A stretch of 64,000 nucleotides of DNA from Auricularia sp. M13 (taxonomy: Eukaryota > Basidiomycota > Agaricomycetes > Auriculariales > Auriculariaceae): contig CM073193.1 in assembly GCA_037042915.1 (NCBI GenBank), positions 5,394,001 through 5,458,000 of the forward strand. The letters are read 5' to 3'. Made by a program: the position numbers and the translations under genes. Shown in pieces: positions 32,587 through 44,903 of this stretch (within the stretch, counting starts at the first letter, position 1; the number at the start of each line of letters is the position of its first letter). Under the pieces are notes generated by a model. That model worked only from the letters and a program-made list of their open reading frames with translations, was not told the DNA's origin and did not search any database.

Positions 32587-33047
32587 CTATACAAAGCGAA
32601 GTAAAACATCCACCAAAGCCTGAGTGCTGATTTCCCAGGTGTGGAAAAAATCATAGTGGCCCTGCAGATCGGGCATCTTGCTCTCTCTCAGCTCCTCATA
32701 GTTTGCTTGGGCCACCTGATCAATGATGACCTTGCACTGCAGCAAAACATCTCGAACATCAGTGACGTCATCTTTGGCTTGCTTTACCCATGCTCGAGGA
32801 TCAGGCACTGTGGCAAAGCCAGCGTCGTCATAACGAACTGGAGGAAGCCAGCTGCCGACGAACGGGTTCTTCAGAGTCACATACAACTGGATTTGTTGCA
32901 GTAAGTACGCGGTGTGATTCCACGCTAAGGAGAGCGTACCGCGAGCCTATTGCGAGGTACGTCAGACGCAGGCAAATCGGAGAATTCGCGCAAAGTCTCG
33001 TGAATCTCAGCAGGCATCCACTCTACGGCACGGTCATACTGCGCCAT
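32587..33047 (-). CDS. Small helical protein f (paralogue of g)
   Basis: Two exons. The first starts MAQYDRAVEWMPAEIHETLR at 33047 and ends DVPRNRLA before GTACGC. The second begins LYVTLKNPFVGSWLPP and runs to 32587 through GFATVPDPRAWVKQAKDDV and YDFFHTWEISTQALVDVLLR. Gene g shares the block from the LYxTxKxPF motif to the HxDFxxTWxxSxQ motif, showing that the two are a duplicated pair. Predicted mostly helical; no family known. About 140 residues. Confidence 0.6.
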
Positions 33048-33158
33048 AGCAAACGATGCTGTAAACGGTGGTACGATGTCTACCCTACCCGCGCGAAGAC
33101 CCGTACTGCACGGACTTTATATGTTGAGTTCAGATGATGACGCAAGCAGGATGACGCG

Positions 33159-33166
33159 TTACGTCA
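33159..33166. promoter_or_regulatory. CRE-like site TTACGTCA
   Basis: 112 bases upstream of gene f; two TGACGC copies lie within the preceding 35 bases. Confidence 0.45.
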
Positions 33167-33339
33167 TCAGATAGGAACTGCTCATTCCGCCCACTCGTCA
33201 TAAGAGATACATGACGTTTTGTCTGATTCGCGAGGAAGCACGTGCTCGTGGGAACCACGAGCAAAAGCCGAGATCACAATTTGGCTATGTACTGTATTGA
33301 AAAGGGATTGAAGTATTTACAAACGAGGTCGTTATTCTA

Positions 33340-33990
33340 TCACGGCGAACGAGACGAAACACTGTCATCCAGCGGCAATGGAGGATGGTGCCAAAAACAG
33401 GCGCGCACGAGGGATACAAACATTTGAGCACTAAGTGACCATGTGGTCAGGAAGTCCCAATGTACCTCTAGGTTTATATTGTTGTTACATGTGTTGTGTA
33501 GAACAGATTTATTCACTCTCAGGATTTCCTTGATGTCTGACGCACACAGTCGCAAGGCGCGGTGGAAGTCTGCGTGATCCGGATAGGACGACGCGGCCAA
33601 CTTGATCCAGAGATTAACACTGGGCACGGAGACGAAGCCCTCCTTGTCGCAGGACACGTTGGGTAAACCCCGCTTGGCAAAAGGGCTCTTGCGCGTGAAG
33701 TATAGCTTTTAGGACGTCAACAGCACACCAAGTGACTCCATGCTCAAAACCCTCACCACCAATTTATCCTCGGGGACATAGTCATAGTTCTGATTGATGA
33801 AGCTAGACGGTTGTCTCTTCGATAGCGGTTTGTCGTCGTCGCTGAAGAACTCATATCGACTGCCGTCTGTGGCATTGCACTCCGACGGCTCGTAGTCTGT
33901 CTCGTCCTCAGGACCATCATTGTTGTCCTCCACCGCCTCTATGTCCAGCAGCGACGACACCACGGCGTTAACAGCTTTACGACGACCCAT
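33340..33990 (-). CDS. Small helical protein g (paralogue of f) with acidic N terminus
   Basis: Starts MGRRKAVNAVVSSLLDIEAV at 33990, followed by an acidic stretch (EDNNDGPEDETDYEPSE). A 54-base intron after VPEDKL joins LYFTRKSPFAKRGLPN, then GFVSVPSVNLWIKLAAS, a helix pair, and VHWDFLTTWSLSAQMFVSLV. The stop is at 33340. The shared C-terminal domain is the same as in f; the N-terminal acidic arm is specific to g. About 190 residues; function unknown. Confidence 0.6.
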
Positions 33991-34124
33991 TGAGATTGAG
34001 AGCACACGGATTTCAAGACACGACTTATATAGGTTCAGAACGACGGGATTTTGCGAGAACATAATGACGCGCGTATATCGAAACTTCGAGACTGAAAGAT
34101 TACACCATCGGAGGAGAAGGGAAA

Positions 34125-34132
34125 TGACGTCA
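34125..34132. promoter_or_regulatory. CRE-like palindrome TGACGTCA
   Basis: 135 bases upstream of gene g. Confidence 0.55.
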
Positions 34133-34230
34133 CCGGGCGACGAAGAGGTACAGCATGAAAGAACGGTGAGAAAATGTGACACACGGCTCTGTACGAGCCC
34201 TCGGCTTAGGCAGCTTAAGCACCATAGAGC

Positions 34231-36343
34231 CTACAGGCATGTCAATATATTGCATATGGAAGTGATGATGACAACAAAGACGTACGTTGCAGGATTGAGG
34301 TCATCATACTGCTGTATGACTTCGCCGTTCATGCTGTCCCAACGCAAGAAGTCGAGACCGAGGTGCGAGGCGTCATCGCTCGTGCTATGCAAGTCATCAG
34401 AACACAGTGTCGGAATGCGCGCCCGGATCACGCACGCAGCCATGATTTCCTCGATGGAAAATATGGAGGCCGCAGTTGAAGGAGCCTGCTGTGGCCTACT
34501 GTTGTGGTCAGCTAGGGAAAGGAAAAAAACAATGTACAGACGGGGCAACGGGCTCCTGTTCAGTCTGCATGGGAGCCCCGAGTTGAGTCTCGTCAGCCGC
34601 AGTTCTACAACCACAATAATGATGAGTAACGAACGCGCGTGCGTCAAGGAGCTGTGGTACGTACGATTCCAAATTGCGCCCATCAGACACCGCGTCCACA
34701 ACATCCATGGCCTCGCCTTGGTCGGCAGGAGAAGCAGAGGTCATAGACAGGTACGGGTAGGCCGTGGCATCCGTCGTGAGACGTGGCGGGGAACGATGGA
34801 CTGGGCGATTCGTAAATGGCGGCCATGTCACGCGGAATTACACCTCCGTTCGCGAGCACAACGGGGCTTCCAAGACCGACGTTGTGGAGAGCTGCATGGT
34901 TCGCAGCCATGCCTTGCAAGCGGCCTTGCGCAGGGGAGGGCACAGCTGACGCGGCGCGTGTAACAACGGGTGAATTACCCGGCGACGCAGAGACTGCGAC
35001 GCTGCTGCTGGAGACCGAGCCTGTATCGGCGCAACGTGACCTTCTGCAGCGACAGGGGCGATGGCCTGAACTGGAGACGTAAACCGGGGAGGCACAGCAT
35101 TATGTGCGTGGGCTTGCGTGGGCGACGCAAGTGCAGATTGAGCGCGCGATGATATGGGCGAAGTGGCAGTGGACGTAACGACGGACAGTCCCCGCGCCGC
35201 ACCACGCGTTTTGGTAAGCGTCGGTGTCGTTAGCCCAGACTGGTCGCCTGCGACGGAGGGCGAGTTGACCTGCACGGGTGACGACGCCGGAGAGGCTGGA
35301 GTGGACGTGCCGCCCGATAGACCCACAGACTGCGCACGCATGATACCGGGCTGCTCGGCCGCGGACATGAAGATTGACGAAGACTTGACATCGGCCAGCG
35401 CGACGCCTGCTGCGACCCGCAAATGTGGACCGGCGTTGTCGATGGCGAGTTGCTCTGCTGCTTCTGGAGACTGGGGGGTAGAGTCGGCGGCGGACGCGTC
35501 GTCCGACACTCTAGCACGCTTGGAAGGCTTCGCGACGTTCGGAGAGGAATTATCGCTTGGACCATGTCAGTACGGAATACATTATATTCGTAACAGCAGC
35601 AAGCACGTACGGATTCAACGCCATCGAAATTCCGACAAATTCGGTGAGCTGATCGACGACTGAACACCCAGTGAAGATAGGCGCGACACCGATTATACGG
35701 GCGGGATATGGGAACGGCGCGAGCGTAGTGGCGCGGACCTTGATCATGTCGTTCTTAAGCCGGCGAATGTGCCAACAACTCGAACTTTGTGGCGTGGATA
35801 TAGCGTGGGCAACTTGAGAATGACGCCACGAGCACTGTAGAATGTGCATCTATAGACAGTGAGGATGAACTATCGAATGTGTTGAAATGAGAAAAGGACG
35901 AACCTGATTTTGACCGTAGCGGGGCCGGTAACCTCGACGTCGAACGAAAATAAGCAGTTGTCCAACGATAATTCGACTTCGGGTTGGCCCACAATGAAAC
36001 CTTCAAAGAACAGCTGAGGGATGAACTGCGCGGGCTGTGGGTTGACCGCGGGGCGGATGCGCCGAACGTCCAGGTAAACCGTCAGACCGGCGAAAAGGAA
36101 GATACCCGAAGATCGACGACCGAGCCATCGGGCAATGGAGGATCGTGCGAATGATACCAGACGGTCAGGCCGATTTCGGAACCTAGAGCACATTAAGAGA
36201 GCAAACGACGACGACGACAACCGCGCAGACCTTGTATTTTCCCCGCGACTCTCGTATGTGTATGTAGCCTTGCCTTCAACCTGGCGCTCGTTTCGGACGC
36301 TAGTATCGCGTAGCATAAAGTGCACTTCACTGGTGACCAACAT
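34231..36343 (-). CDS. Helitron-borne two-module protein h with long disordered tail
   Basis: Start 36343 (MLVTSEVHFMLRDTSV), first exon ending near KATYTYESR. After an intron: GIFLFAGLTVYLDVRRIRPA, then EVELSLDNCLFSFDVEVTGP. A third exon carries the module turn, LYPRHKVRVVGTFAGLR, and MIKVRATTLAPFPYPARIIG. Then follows a long Ser/Thr/Pro/Ala-rich exon (about 35,560-34,840) with a basic PSKRARVSDD start. A terminal exon ends at 34231 (IFSIEEIMAACVIRARIPTL ... QQYDDLNPATYVF). The longest member of the family; the end exons could instead belong to a separate gene. Confidence 0.5.
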
Positions 36344-37014
36344 GATGGGATGACGCGGAGAGGATGAAAGAACAGACAACGCCGGAGGTCAGCTTTATAT
36401 GTGCGCAACCCTAAGCTTACTTGACGCTCGGGTTGCGCACTACGTTGGGGGCGCAAGAAGACAGTGTGACGCGCAATGGCGGGCCACATGCGCTGCCCGT
36501 TCAGTTCTCATGATTGTAAGAGAGAGAGAGCGAGCAGCATCGGCGGACATTAAATGAGGCTCCTCACGTTATCAATTTCTTGCAAAGCGAGAGTAATAAA
36601 GCAGAAAAACTGGTCGTAAATTTCGAACTGGTCGTTACACTACTAATACACATATTTACAGCAAGACGGCGTATAGTACTATATGACAGTAATGTCCATT
36701 ATCGGTGGTATCTAATGCGCCCGTACCGACGCCGACGAGAGCCTGAGTATTACCTTGGGGAGTTTCTTCCCGCCCTTGGAAAGTCGAGCAGTCCGCCCCG
36801 CGCGTCCCGTGCGCTGTGCGGCATCGCGAACATCTTGCACCGACGGCAAGTCTTCGGCGCTCGCAGTACCAGCCACATCCATGCGCGCTGGCGACTCGCT
36901 GTCGACAGCCAAAGACTGCAGGCTGGGGTCGACGCGGAGGTCGCAAACGCTGCAGTTGCGCAACTTCAGCAAGGCGGACGCCATGGCTCTGCACTGAAGT
37001 TTAGCGAGCGCGCA
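36344..37014. other. Spacer with possible 3' exon of gene i
   Basis: A minus-strand ORF 36712-36984 (MASALLKLRNCSVCDLRVDP) may be a terminal exon of gene i or a small separate gene. The part next to gene h has TGACGC half sites at about 80 and 120 bases upstream of its start. Confidence 0.35.
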
Positions 37015-38385
37015 TTAGGCCACAACACCGACGCACCGCTCTCGCCCGGTCTCCTCGACGTGGACCTCTGACCCTGTGCCTTCATTAAGGACGCAGATGC
37101 GCTTCGCGATACCGTGATCGCGGACGTGATCCATCTCGAATGAGTGCTCGGGCGCAACGGAGGGCGACGGCAACGGCAGGGGTGTGACGGCGACGACTGT
37201 AGAAGGCGTGGCCGCGACGGCGACAGGTTCTGACTCGCCGTCGACGGAGTCCGCTGCGACACTGACGGAGTCGAACGCGGTACTGAACGAGCGGCCATCG
37301 GCGATGCGCTCTTCGTCGGTGCTGAAGGGGGCATAAGCTGGGGCAACTTATCCGAAACAGACGACGACGTACTCGATGAGGTGGTCCTCAGCCAGAACGC
37401 TGCCAAGGTGACCATAGCTGCGCGGTGACTCAGTAACAACGGTCACGAAATGGCAAGCACTACTTACCGTGAAACAATGTCAACGCCGGGCCTGGCGTGA
37501 TCGACACGGGCAGCTCGAGCGCGAGGATCGGGAGACGAGGGAGAACGGTGTGTGATGCGCGTCGGAGCGGCGTGACGAGACAGCACGTTGCGGAGGGGGT
37601 GCGGCGCAGGCTCGAGAATGGAGGCGAACGTAGCATATCCGTCGCGGAAGTCGGCGCGCTCGAAAGGATTGCGCGCATCGGTAATGAAATAGGCTGGAGT
37701 CGAACCCTGATAGTTGAACTGGATGGTATGGACGTCGACGATAGGCGTATCTGACGCCGACCATCCACATATGACGCCGGAGACGATGACCGCGGTACCG
37801 AGGGAATAGTGGGCTTGAAATTGAATGCGCTTCGTATCGCGGTTGATGCAAGATCTGAGACCGGATTAGGCGGCAGGGAGCGAAGCACGGCAGACAAAAC
37901 TCACGAGATAACCAATGGTACAACGGGCCACACGTCATGGCGTACGACGGTGACATCGAGCATGAAGCAGTCCGCGTTTAGAGGATGTTGCACGGGTGCC
38001 GATGAGATGAAGCCCGTGTAGGTGCAGCGGCAGAAGCAAGTTCCCTTTGGGCAATAGACCGGGCATGGGCTCGGCGCAGACGGGGGTAAGGCGAGTGGCG
38101 GACGATGAGGAGAGTGGTCTTGTGGAAGTTGCCGTTGCCAGTGACACGAACGAGAGTCCGCCGGGCAGCTTACGCTTGCTGGCGTCATGTGTGCGATGCA
38201 GACAGGCATTTCAGATCCTATGGCTGCGGTTAATCGCAGAGAAAGGCAAACGATTGTTATCGCAGCGCACCTTGAATCTGAACGGTGGCCTGATAAACAT
38301 TGTACCCTTTCAGACCGAGCGCGTCAGGAGGAGCGTACTCGGCCTCCCAGAGATACGTGGTGAGCACAGTGACAAAGGACGGCAT
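37015..38385 (-). CDS. Helitron-borne two-module protein i
   Basis: Start 38385 (MPSFVTVLTTYLWEAEYAPP). Exon 1 ends NVYQATVQIQ before GTGCGC. The second exon has module 1 (CPKGTCFCRCTYTGFISSA, then FMLDVTVVRHDVWPVVPLVI). The third has a very clear module 2 (GTAVIVSGVICGWSASDTPI, then VDVHTIQFNYQGSTP) and ARNPFERADFRD. The final exon is Ser/Val-rich and ends near 37015 with HVEETGRERCVGVVA. Introns near 38,210-38,280 and 37,860-37,900 are approximate. Confidence 0.65.
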
Positions 38386-38459
38386 GTCGGCGATTGGACA
38401 GTGGGAAAACGCAGCACCAGAAGCCGCCGCATTTTATATGGCGAGCTCGTGAACGCGGG

Positions 38460-38467
38460 CGACGTCA
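38460..38467. promoter_or_regulatory. CRE-like site CGACGTCA
   Basis: 75 bases upstream of gene i. The rest of 38,386-38,942 shows no gene. Confidence 0.4.
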
Positions 38468-38942
38468 GCGCCGTTTGAGTGCCATCTCGATGAGCGCATT
38501 GAGCTTAAATGACCGACTATGTCACAAAATAGCTATGAGCAAGCTGTATGACGACATATGACATGGAAACATACCATGCATGGTCCGGACATTATGTTCG
38601 ACGCATACTGACCCAACGCGAGCACACCGACGTGGGGACACTGAAACGCCCACCAGCGTCATATGGCCAACGATGAGCCAAGGACACGAACAGCACAGCC
38701 TGGGACGTCGTAGACTGGCTCCTCGGTGTCCGTGGGAGGCGGGGGGGGAATGCAAGACATGCCCGTAGTTGCGCCGGAGCGACGGTTGTACGCAATGGAC
38801 GCGAGAGGAGACAGCCGGGAATGGCCGAATTTGGTGTCCGCCGCCCGTCATTTCCAGGCAAAGATACGAGTTTGAACAAAAAACCAATTGAATTAAAGCG
38901 GGTCATGTCGTATATACATACAGATGAAGAGATAATATTGTA

Positions 38943-41900
38943 TCATATCAGAATTTCGGTATACGTTACGTTATCGACTGATTCTTGGCCTGCGGGCAAC
39001 CGTACCACGGCATGTTCTCGACGTCTCACTCGAGAGAGAGCGGTATACAGCTGTCCGTGAGAAAAGACAGGACGCCTGAGATCGATAGCAACAACATCCA
39101 AAGTCAAGCCTTGGCAGCTGTTGAATGTAGTCGCGTAAGCTGGCGCGAGCGGAAACTGTCGCTTTGCAATGTCCGCCTGGTCTCCGGCAAAAAAGTCTCA
39201 AAGGTAATGCGTGGTATCAAGATATCCTCGTCGTCTATACGGACGCCGGTGACAGTGTCCCGCAGTATGCGAACAGTAATCAGACGCGTACCAACGTCGA
39301 CCACGACGACGCGAACGTTCTTGACGAGCCCACGTGAGATGGAGAAGTTTCGTAATAGCCTGAACACTGCATTTGTTTTGATCACCGTAGAGTGAGATGG
39401 CAAGCCAGGCAAGTAGGCACGCGCTGCATAGTCTAACGTTGCTGCAGCTCGTTCAGGCATTCCGGCCTCGTCCTCCTCCTTGATTTTGTCAGCCGCAAGA
39501 TACGTGCGTGCGGTGCCCCTCACTCGTGATAGAATCTGAGAGTTGTAGTGATCAATTTGCTTATTCGTAGGGCATAGGATTGATCGCTTCAAGCAGGCCG
39601 CTGGGTCGTCGATCACATGCTGAGGGTATGCAAACTCGATTAGCTCGTCATCGGTATGCACCTTCCTTCCGAAGCATGTTCATTTCAACCTGAGGGCCTG
39701 CACCGTCACCAATGCTGTCCACCCAGGCTGCGTATTCCCCATCCTCGGCGTTCCGGATCGGCGCTGTCAATTGGCGAATCCGCAAGCTTTCCCACAAAGG
39801 AGAGCATCGAATTGAAGCATCCACTACCTGAGCGCGGGTTCCGCGGCGTACAACGGGACAGGTCTGCCTGAAATCGCCGGCAAGTATGACAATTTTACCA
39901 CCGAAAGGCAAGTCGTTGCCACACACGCGCCGGCAGGTTTCCTCTACGCAGCTGAGGGCCGCCCTATTCGCCATGGGCGATTCATCCCAAATAAGAACAC
40001 TGAAATCGCGAATGAGATCCGCGCGCGAATCTCCTGGTTCTATTGGTGACCGAAGGAGCTCGCTATACTCGTTAACAGGGATCTACCGTTACAAATGAGC
40101 CATGTTTGAACTACTGTATAATGAATTTACGCACCTTAAAGCAAGAGTGGGTCGTGCGCCCACCTCGTACAGTAGCGCAGCGAAAGCCGAAGTAGCAGTG
40201 GGAAGGACGATTTCTTCACGGGACCTAACGAAGTCGCAGATGGCGTTGATGAGAAAGGTCTTGCCTCGACCCGCCTTTCCATCGATGAAAAGTAGTAGCG
40301 GCCGCTTGTTCACCACGGCGTCCATGACTTCATTGAATATAAGTGCCTGTTCTGGAGTAAATCTCGCCAGCGCCGAAGCGAAACTGCGGCGGAACTTCTC
40401 CAAATGGGGCGCCCATCGCTCCCGCTCGTATTCTGCTTCTCCTTCGAACGACTGAGGCAATGGAAGATTGAAGTCACCAAGGCTGCGCCCGAATTCGTCC
40501 AGCATGCGTGAGATTTCAGCCAGAGCGCGCGAATAGGCATTTGTCTGCGATCCGCCATTCTCGAAGTAGAAGTCCATACTCATCTCATCACGGAACAGCT
40601 CCCAGAGCTTCAAGGGAAAGTCGACTTCCTCCGCGTCGTGGATAATCAGGTGCACAAAAAGCAGTCTGATTTGCCGGGGGGTGCGAAGACACTGGACAGC
40701 CTCCTCAAGAGCAAACTGAGCCTCATGTTTGTCCGCAAAGAGACCCATTGACTGCGCAGCTTCCTGGTATGAGACATGCACAACACCGTCGATAGTACGT
40801 GCGTCCAAAAATGAGCGCGCTGGACGATTCAAGAGTATAGCTCGTAGATAAAATAGCTCGCCCTGGGATGGCTTCACGGAAGCTAGTCGAACGAAATGCC
40901 GATGGCCCTCAGACCGCTTCAGCACGAGGCGCGTCATTTCGCCGTCGGGAACGTCTTGCTCTTTATAGTAACCTGGGGTGTCTGCCATAGCGTCGTCCCA
41001 TGGCACATGGCGAAACCTGGCATAAAAGTCGGTGTACGTGACATCGGCGAATGTACATTCAGCGCCATTCCACATGTAAAGACCGTGAGGGCGGTGAAAA
41101 TAGCGATCGAGGGTCGAAAAGTTGCTGGTAGGCCCATTCGCACGTCGATACTGACGATGCTTGCGCGATTGCGGCAGGTGGATGACGAGCCCAGTGACAC
41201 CGGGTGATTTGCTGGCAACGCGGAACCCAAGGAGACGCCATGCCGCTTCTCCAGCAGATAGGTAGCGCTCGCCAATAATCCTCTATCTCATCGATAAGCT
41301 CTGAACCATCGACACGGAGACGCGCGTGGGTACGATCAACGCCTGCGGCATCTTCAATGATGTATCCCAGGCACCAAAGAAGACGAAGGCTTACCTTTTC
41401 GTATGTACTTGAATAGGTATTGAAAGATGTGCGACGAGTTGGCGACCTCGAAGTTGATATGGCAGTCGAGGGCTCGCAGAAGGGGCAAACAGTGCGGAAC
41501 GACATTGCTATCTTCCGCTTGACGTCGCCTGTACTGTGGGCGTCCGTCGAAGGACAGCGAGGTGGTGTCACGAATCGGTTTGGGATATCCGAAGCGGCAG
41601 ACTGTGTCAGCCTCCGTACCGTGGGCATCAAACACGCGCGCTCGTCGCTGACAGTATTTCGGTATGGTGACTTTGCTGGGGTCATCGCGCTGCACGGGAT
41701 GTTTGTGCGTCATGAAACGCTGAACTAATGCAGCGTCAGCTGCACTTTTGGGCATCTCCGCAGAGACCACCGCATCAATGTCCGAGGCAGTAATGCAATC
41801 CCGTTCATATTTGATTAGGATATGACAGTGAGGGAGTCCTCGCTTCTGAAACTCAACGGCAGACAGTCGATAAACCTGCGCGCGATTAGGCACGCCAAAC

Positions 41901-43299
41901 TAAGCACGACAAAGCGCAAGCTTACTATACCACCAGCGTGCGGAAACATAGTCTTCAAAGTCTTCATCAAGACGCCCAGCTTCTGCTTGAACACGCGGGC
42001 GATCACGAGCGGAACATCTTGCCAGCCCTGGCCTGGCCGCAGCTTCTGGCGCACTTCTGGCCAGTCCGGATTGCAGGTCATTGTGACAAAGAATGTCGGT
42101 ACGCCGCAGTTGGCAGCGATGGTGAGCGCGTCCGCGATCTGGTCCGAACACCAAGCGTTGGAACCGAGGAATGAAGACGGAAGAAAAACGTTTTCAGAGT
42201 CCGTCGGGGCTTCCAATCCCATCAATGCCGCGTCTTCGCGGTGCGCTGCAGCTTGGCTAAACGAATGTACGCGAGTCGCGACTCAATATTGCGCGTGAAC
42301 ATATCAACGACGTATTCATTGGTCAGTCTTCCAAAAATGGAAAACCTCTCTTCGCGTAACAAACGTGCACGGCAATGCCAGATCTGGCTCGTCATCACGT
42401 CCTGACCGTCGTCCCGGCGGCAAGCCTGTTGTCTGCAGCTGAGGCCCTTCCCCAACCCAAAGTCCCATGAGGGAAGAACAGCGGATACACGAGTGGCTCC
42501 CAGAAGCGGTTCACCGCCGAAATATAATGCACATTGGACGACGTCTCGTCGATGGAATCCACAAAGCCCGGCGCTGGACGACGTTTCTTTGAGATTATTA
42601 CTGACCTCAGCTACTCGCCTCAGTAAGGCCGAAACGCATGTGCCAAAATGTACCTACTTTCGCATCGGATTCTACCGTATTGTCGAAACACATAATGCCA
42701 GCTATCTCGTTCTCGCCAGCGTCCCGAATGAGCAAGTGGACGTTGGGGAGATCGCTCTCTGGACTTTGTCGGAAGACATTGATGAGTCGTACGTATGGGT
42801 TGACGCGCAGCAGCGCAGCGGAGAGTGCCTCAATCCAGGTAGCTGGAAGCTTGCTGAACCAATTCGCAGACGCGTGTGGCTCTTGTCCTCTCATGAATCC
42901 ATCATATAGCAGCCAGCGAACTGCTGAATTCTGGAACGTAGGCCTAACGCGATGGAAAATCTTGCCCTCCACAGCAAAATGTGCAGGACCCGGACCAATT
43001 TCTGGGAACTGATGTGAGGACTCCAACTGAGCAAACGTGTACACGAGGTTTAGAAGTCTAGAGAGAGAGGAAACGCGAGGATCGGAAAGGAAAGCGCTGA
43101 ATTCTTCAGGGAGCGGTGGCAAAGACGCAACATCATGCAGTTTCTCTCCCCGCGGTCCACAGCAAAAGCCGGAGGCTTCACCGGTGAGTAGCTCTATCCC
43201 ACAATGATTACACAGATGCGGCATGTTAGAGTTCTTGTTGATGCCCCACCACAGCGTGTTCTTCTTCAGTCGAGCGACTTTCCAGGTCTGGGAATCCAT
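38943..43299 (-). CDS. Helitron Rep/PIF1-like helicase (transposase), reading frame interrupted
   Basis: N-terminal part (from [15 protein letters not shown], 43299) has a Cys-rich finger (CNHCG...CCG) and the conserved [20 protein letters not shown] segment. The Helitron-like N domain follows ([46 protein letters not shown]). Then the Rep HUH motif in [16 protein letters not shown] (about 41,840) and the two-tyrosine motif YLFKYIRKG (about 41,410). The PIF1/SF1B helicase has Walker A GKAGRGKT (about 40,260), motif II DESPMA (about 39,980), [15 protein letters not shown], and the last motifs [14 protein letters not shown] (about 39,030). Frame changes are needed near 42,430, 42,240, 41,880, 41,290 and 39,190, some at homopolymers and too tight for normal introns. 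It is thus probably a pseudogene, or the sequence contains indels. Confidence 0.85.
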
Positions 43300-43685
43300 C
43301 GGTACGCACAATGCTTACAATCACTCATTCCCGCGTACTTATAGGTAGAATCCATGGGCCGATGTGCCATGGCGTCATATGCTGGGCACCATGCGTCATG
43401 TCGTATACATACAGCAATTGGGCACCATAATGAGAACGAACGACATCAGGCACATAACGTGTCTGATGAGGAAGCCAAGCATGACGCAATTTTCACGCAT
43501 TCTGGACCGATCTCGTCGCGACGCGGTATATCTGAACAAATAGGAGTTGTGCTACATTGAGAAAACACGTCACGTGATGTAATCGCATCACGTGAAGCCT
43601 AGAGCATGACATAATTTCTACTGTTCCCCGAACACAACTAAGGCACGAAAATTTGAGCAAATGACGGCATGCTAGGATTGGGACC
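43300..43685. other. Spacer with transposase promoter
   Basis: It carries GGCGTCAT (43371-43378), about 75 bases upstream of the transposase start, and a CACGTCACGTGATG stretch near 43,565 with a second CACGTGA copy about 20 bases on. No gene seen. Confidence 0.4.
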
Positions 43686-44335
43686 CTAGTGAGGCAGGCA
43701 GTGAATCAACTCGAGCGCTACAGCCGCCACGTGCAGCACGCGCACAACGATGCACGACTCATTGTAGTTCCATCCTATACACCGTCCACATATGAATAGA
43801 GGTCTGGCGTAGCGCAAGCTCAATAGAGTTCTATTCGGCATGTTGTCTGCGACACAGCTGCAGCGTGTCACTGAATATTGGCTAGATGGAGGGGTATCGC
43901 TTACAACACGTTGAATTGGCCTGCAATATCGACTGTCACACCATTGATTCCATTGGGGCCCCCATACCAAGGACAAACCCGCCCGACTACGAGACCGATT
44001 CCAGTTATCAATGGTTGGTACAGAAGACGGCTACGGAGAGTGTACGGCTCAGCGAGCTCAACGTGCAACGCGCGAATAGTCGCCAAACCACGGAAAGACA
44101 CTGTAATACGACCTATGATTTGGACATTCTGACCTTCGGTGAACGTGAATTCACAGTTCTCAGTGGCCTCGTCCCGTATCCACACCAATACCGCCTCTAT
44201 CGGTATGCATAGTAATTCGCCCTCGATGAAAGTATCATAAGTTTCCTCGATTACCACTCTGCTTTCCCATGGCATCTGTATAGACCGACACCGCGGGCGC
44301 ATAAGAGCAAGGACTCCATTGAAGGCGAGCGACAT
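43686..44335 (-). CDS. Helitron-borne two-module protein l
   Basis: Start 44335 (MSLAFNGVLALMRPRCRSIQ). The long first reading has EELLCIPIEAVLVW-like strands, module 1 FTEGQNVQIIGRITVSFRGL with ALHVELAEPY, and a second region GLVVGRVCPWYGGPNGINGV with TVDIAGQF. A second exon probably supplies MPNRTLLSLRYARPLFICGR and ends near LELIHCLPH at 43686. Conserved in layout with the other members but among the most diverged. Confidence 0.5.
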
Positions 44336-44444
44336 AGTGCCGCAGCAATCTCATCGCCTCAAGTCTTTATACCGATGGCACTATCACGTCACCACAGCGC
44401 TCCCCCATTTGCAGAAAAAAAAATGGCATTACACGGACACAACC

Positions 44445-44452
44445 TGACGTCA
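44445..44452. promoter_or_regulatory. CRE-like palindrome TGACGTCA
   Basis: 110 bases upstream of gene l. Confidence 0.55.
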
Positions 44453-44903
44453 CATTCATACTACCGATACAGACACTGATAACGAAGCCTACACTACATT
44501 CGAGCAACGCGTTCGAGTCATGAAAAGTCCGCTGCATCTGACACCTACACGACGCTATGCGACGTCAATTGGTTAGAAGACCAGCATGTGCAGAGCAACT
44601 GTGAAGACGCACACGATCTTCGGCAGCTGGGCGTTCAAAGGTGTCTGCTGAGCATGCCTTCCCGTTTGCATGGAAGGCCGAGCGCGGCGAGCGCGGCCTA
44701 TGGCGAGCTCCTCTCTGGCTGATTGCGCACCGTCAGCTGGCTGCCACCTGAACAAATATTAGGCGAGATAACACGGAATGCAACGAAACTCGCACCCTTC
44801 AACGAGTGAATCAGCACCGGGGATGCAAGACTCGTCGACGACATGAGGTCTGCATCAAAGTCAGCCGAGGTGTAAGAAAGGGTGCGGCTGCTGGCGTACC
44901 TGG

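Noticed and set aside
32763-32770. TGACGTCA site within gene f
   Set aside because: It lies inside coding sequence (Asp-Val-Thr-Asp codons), so it was left out of the promoter-site count.
33920-34963. 347-codon plus-strand ORF in the Helitron
   Set aside because: Arg/His-rich shadow of genes g and h on the other strand; spans their promoter and has no features.
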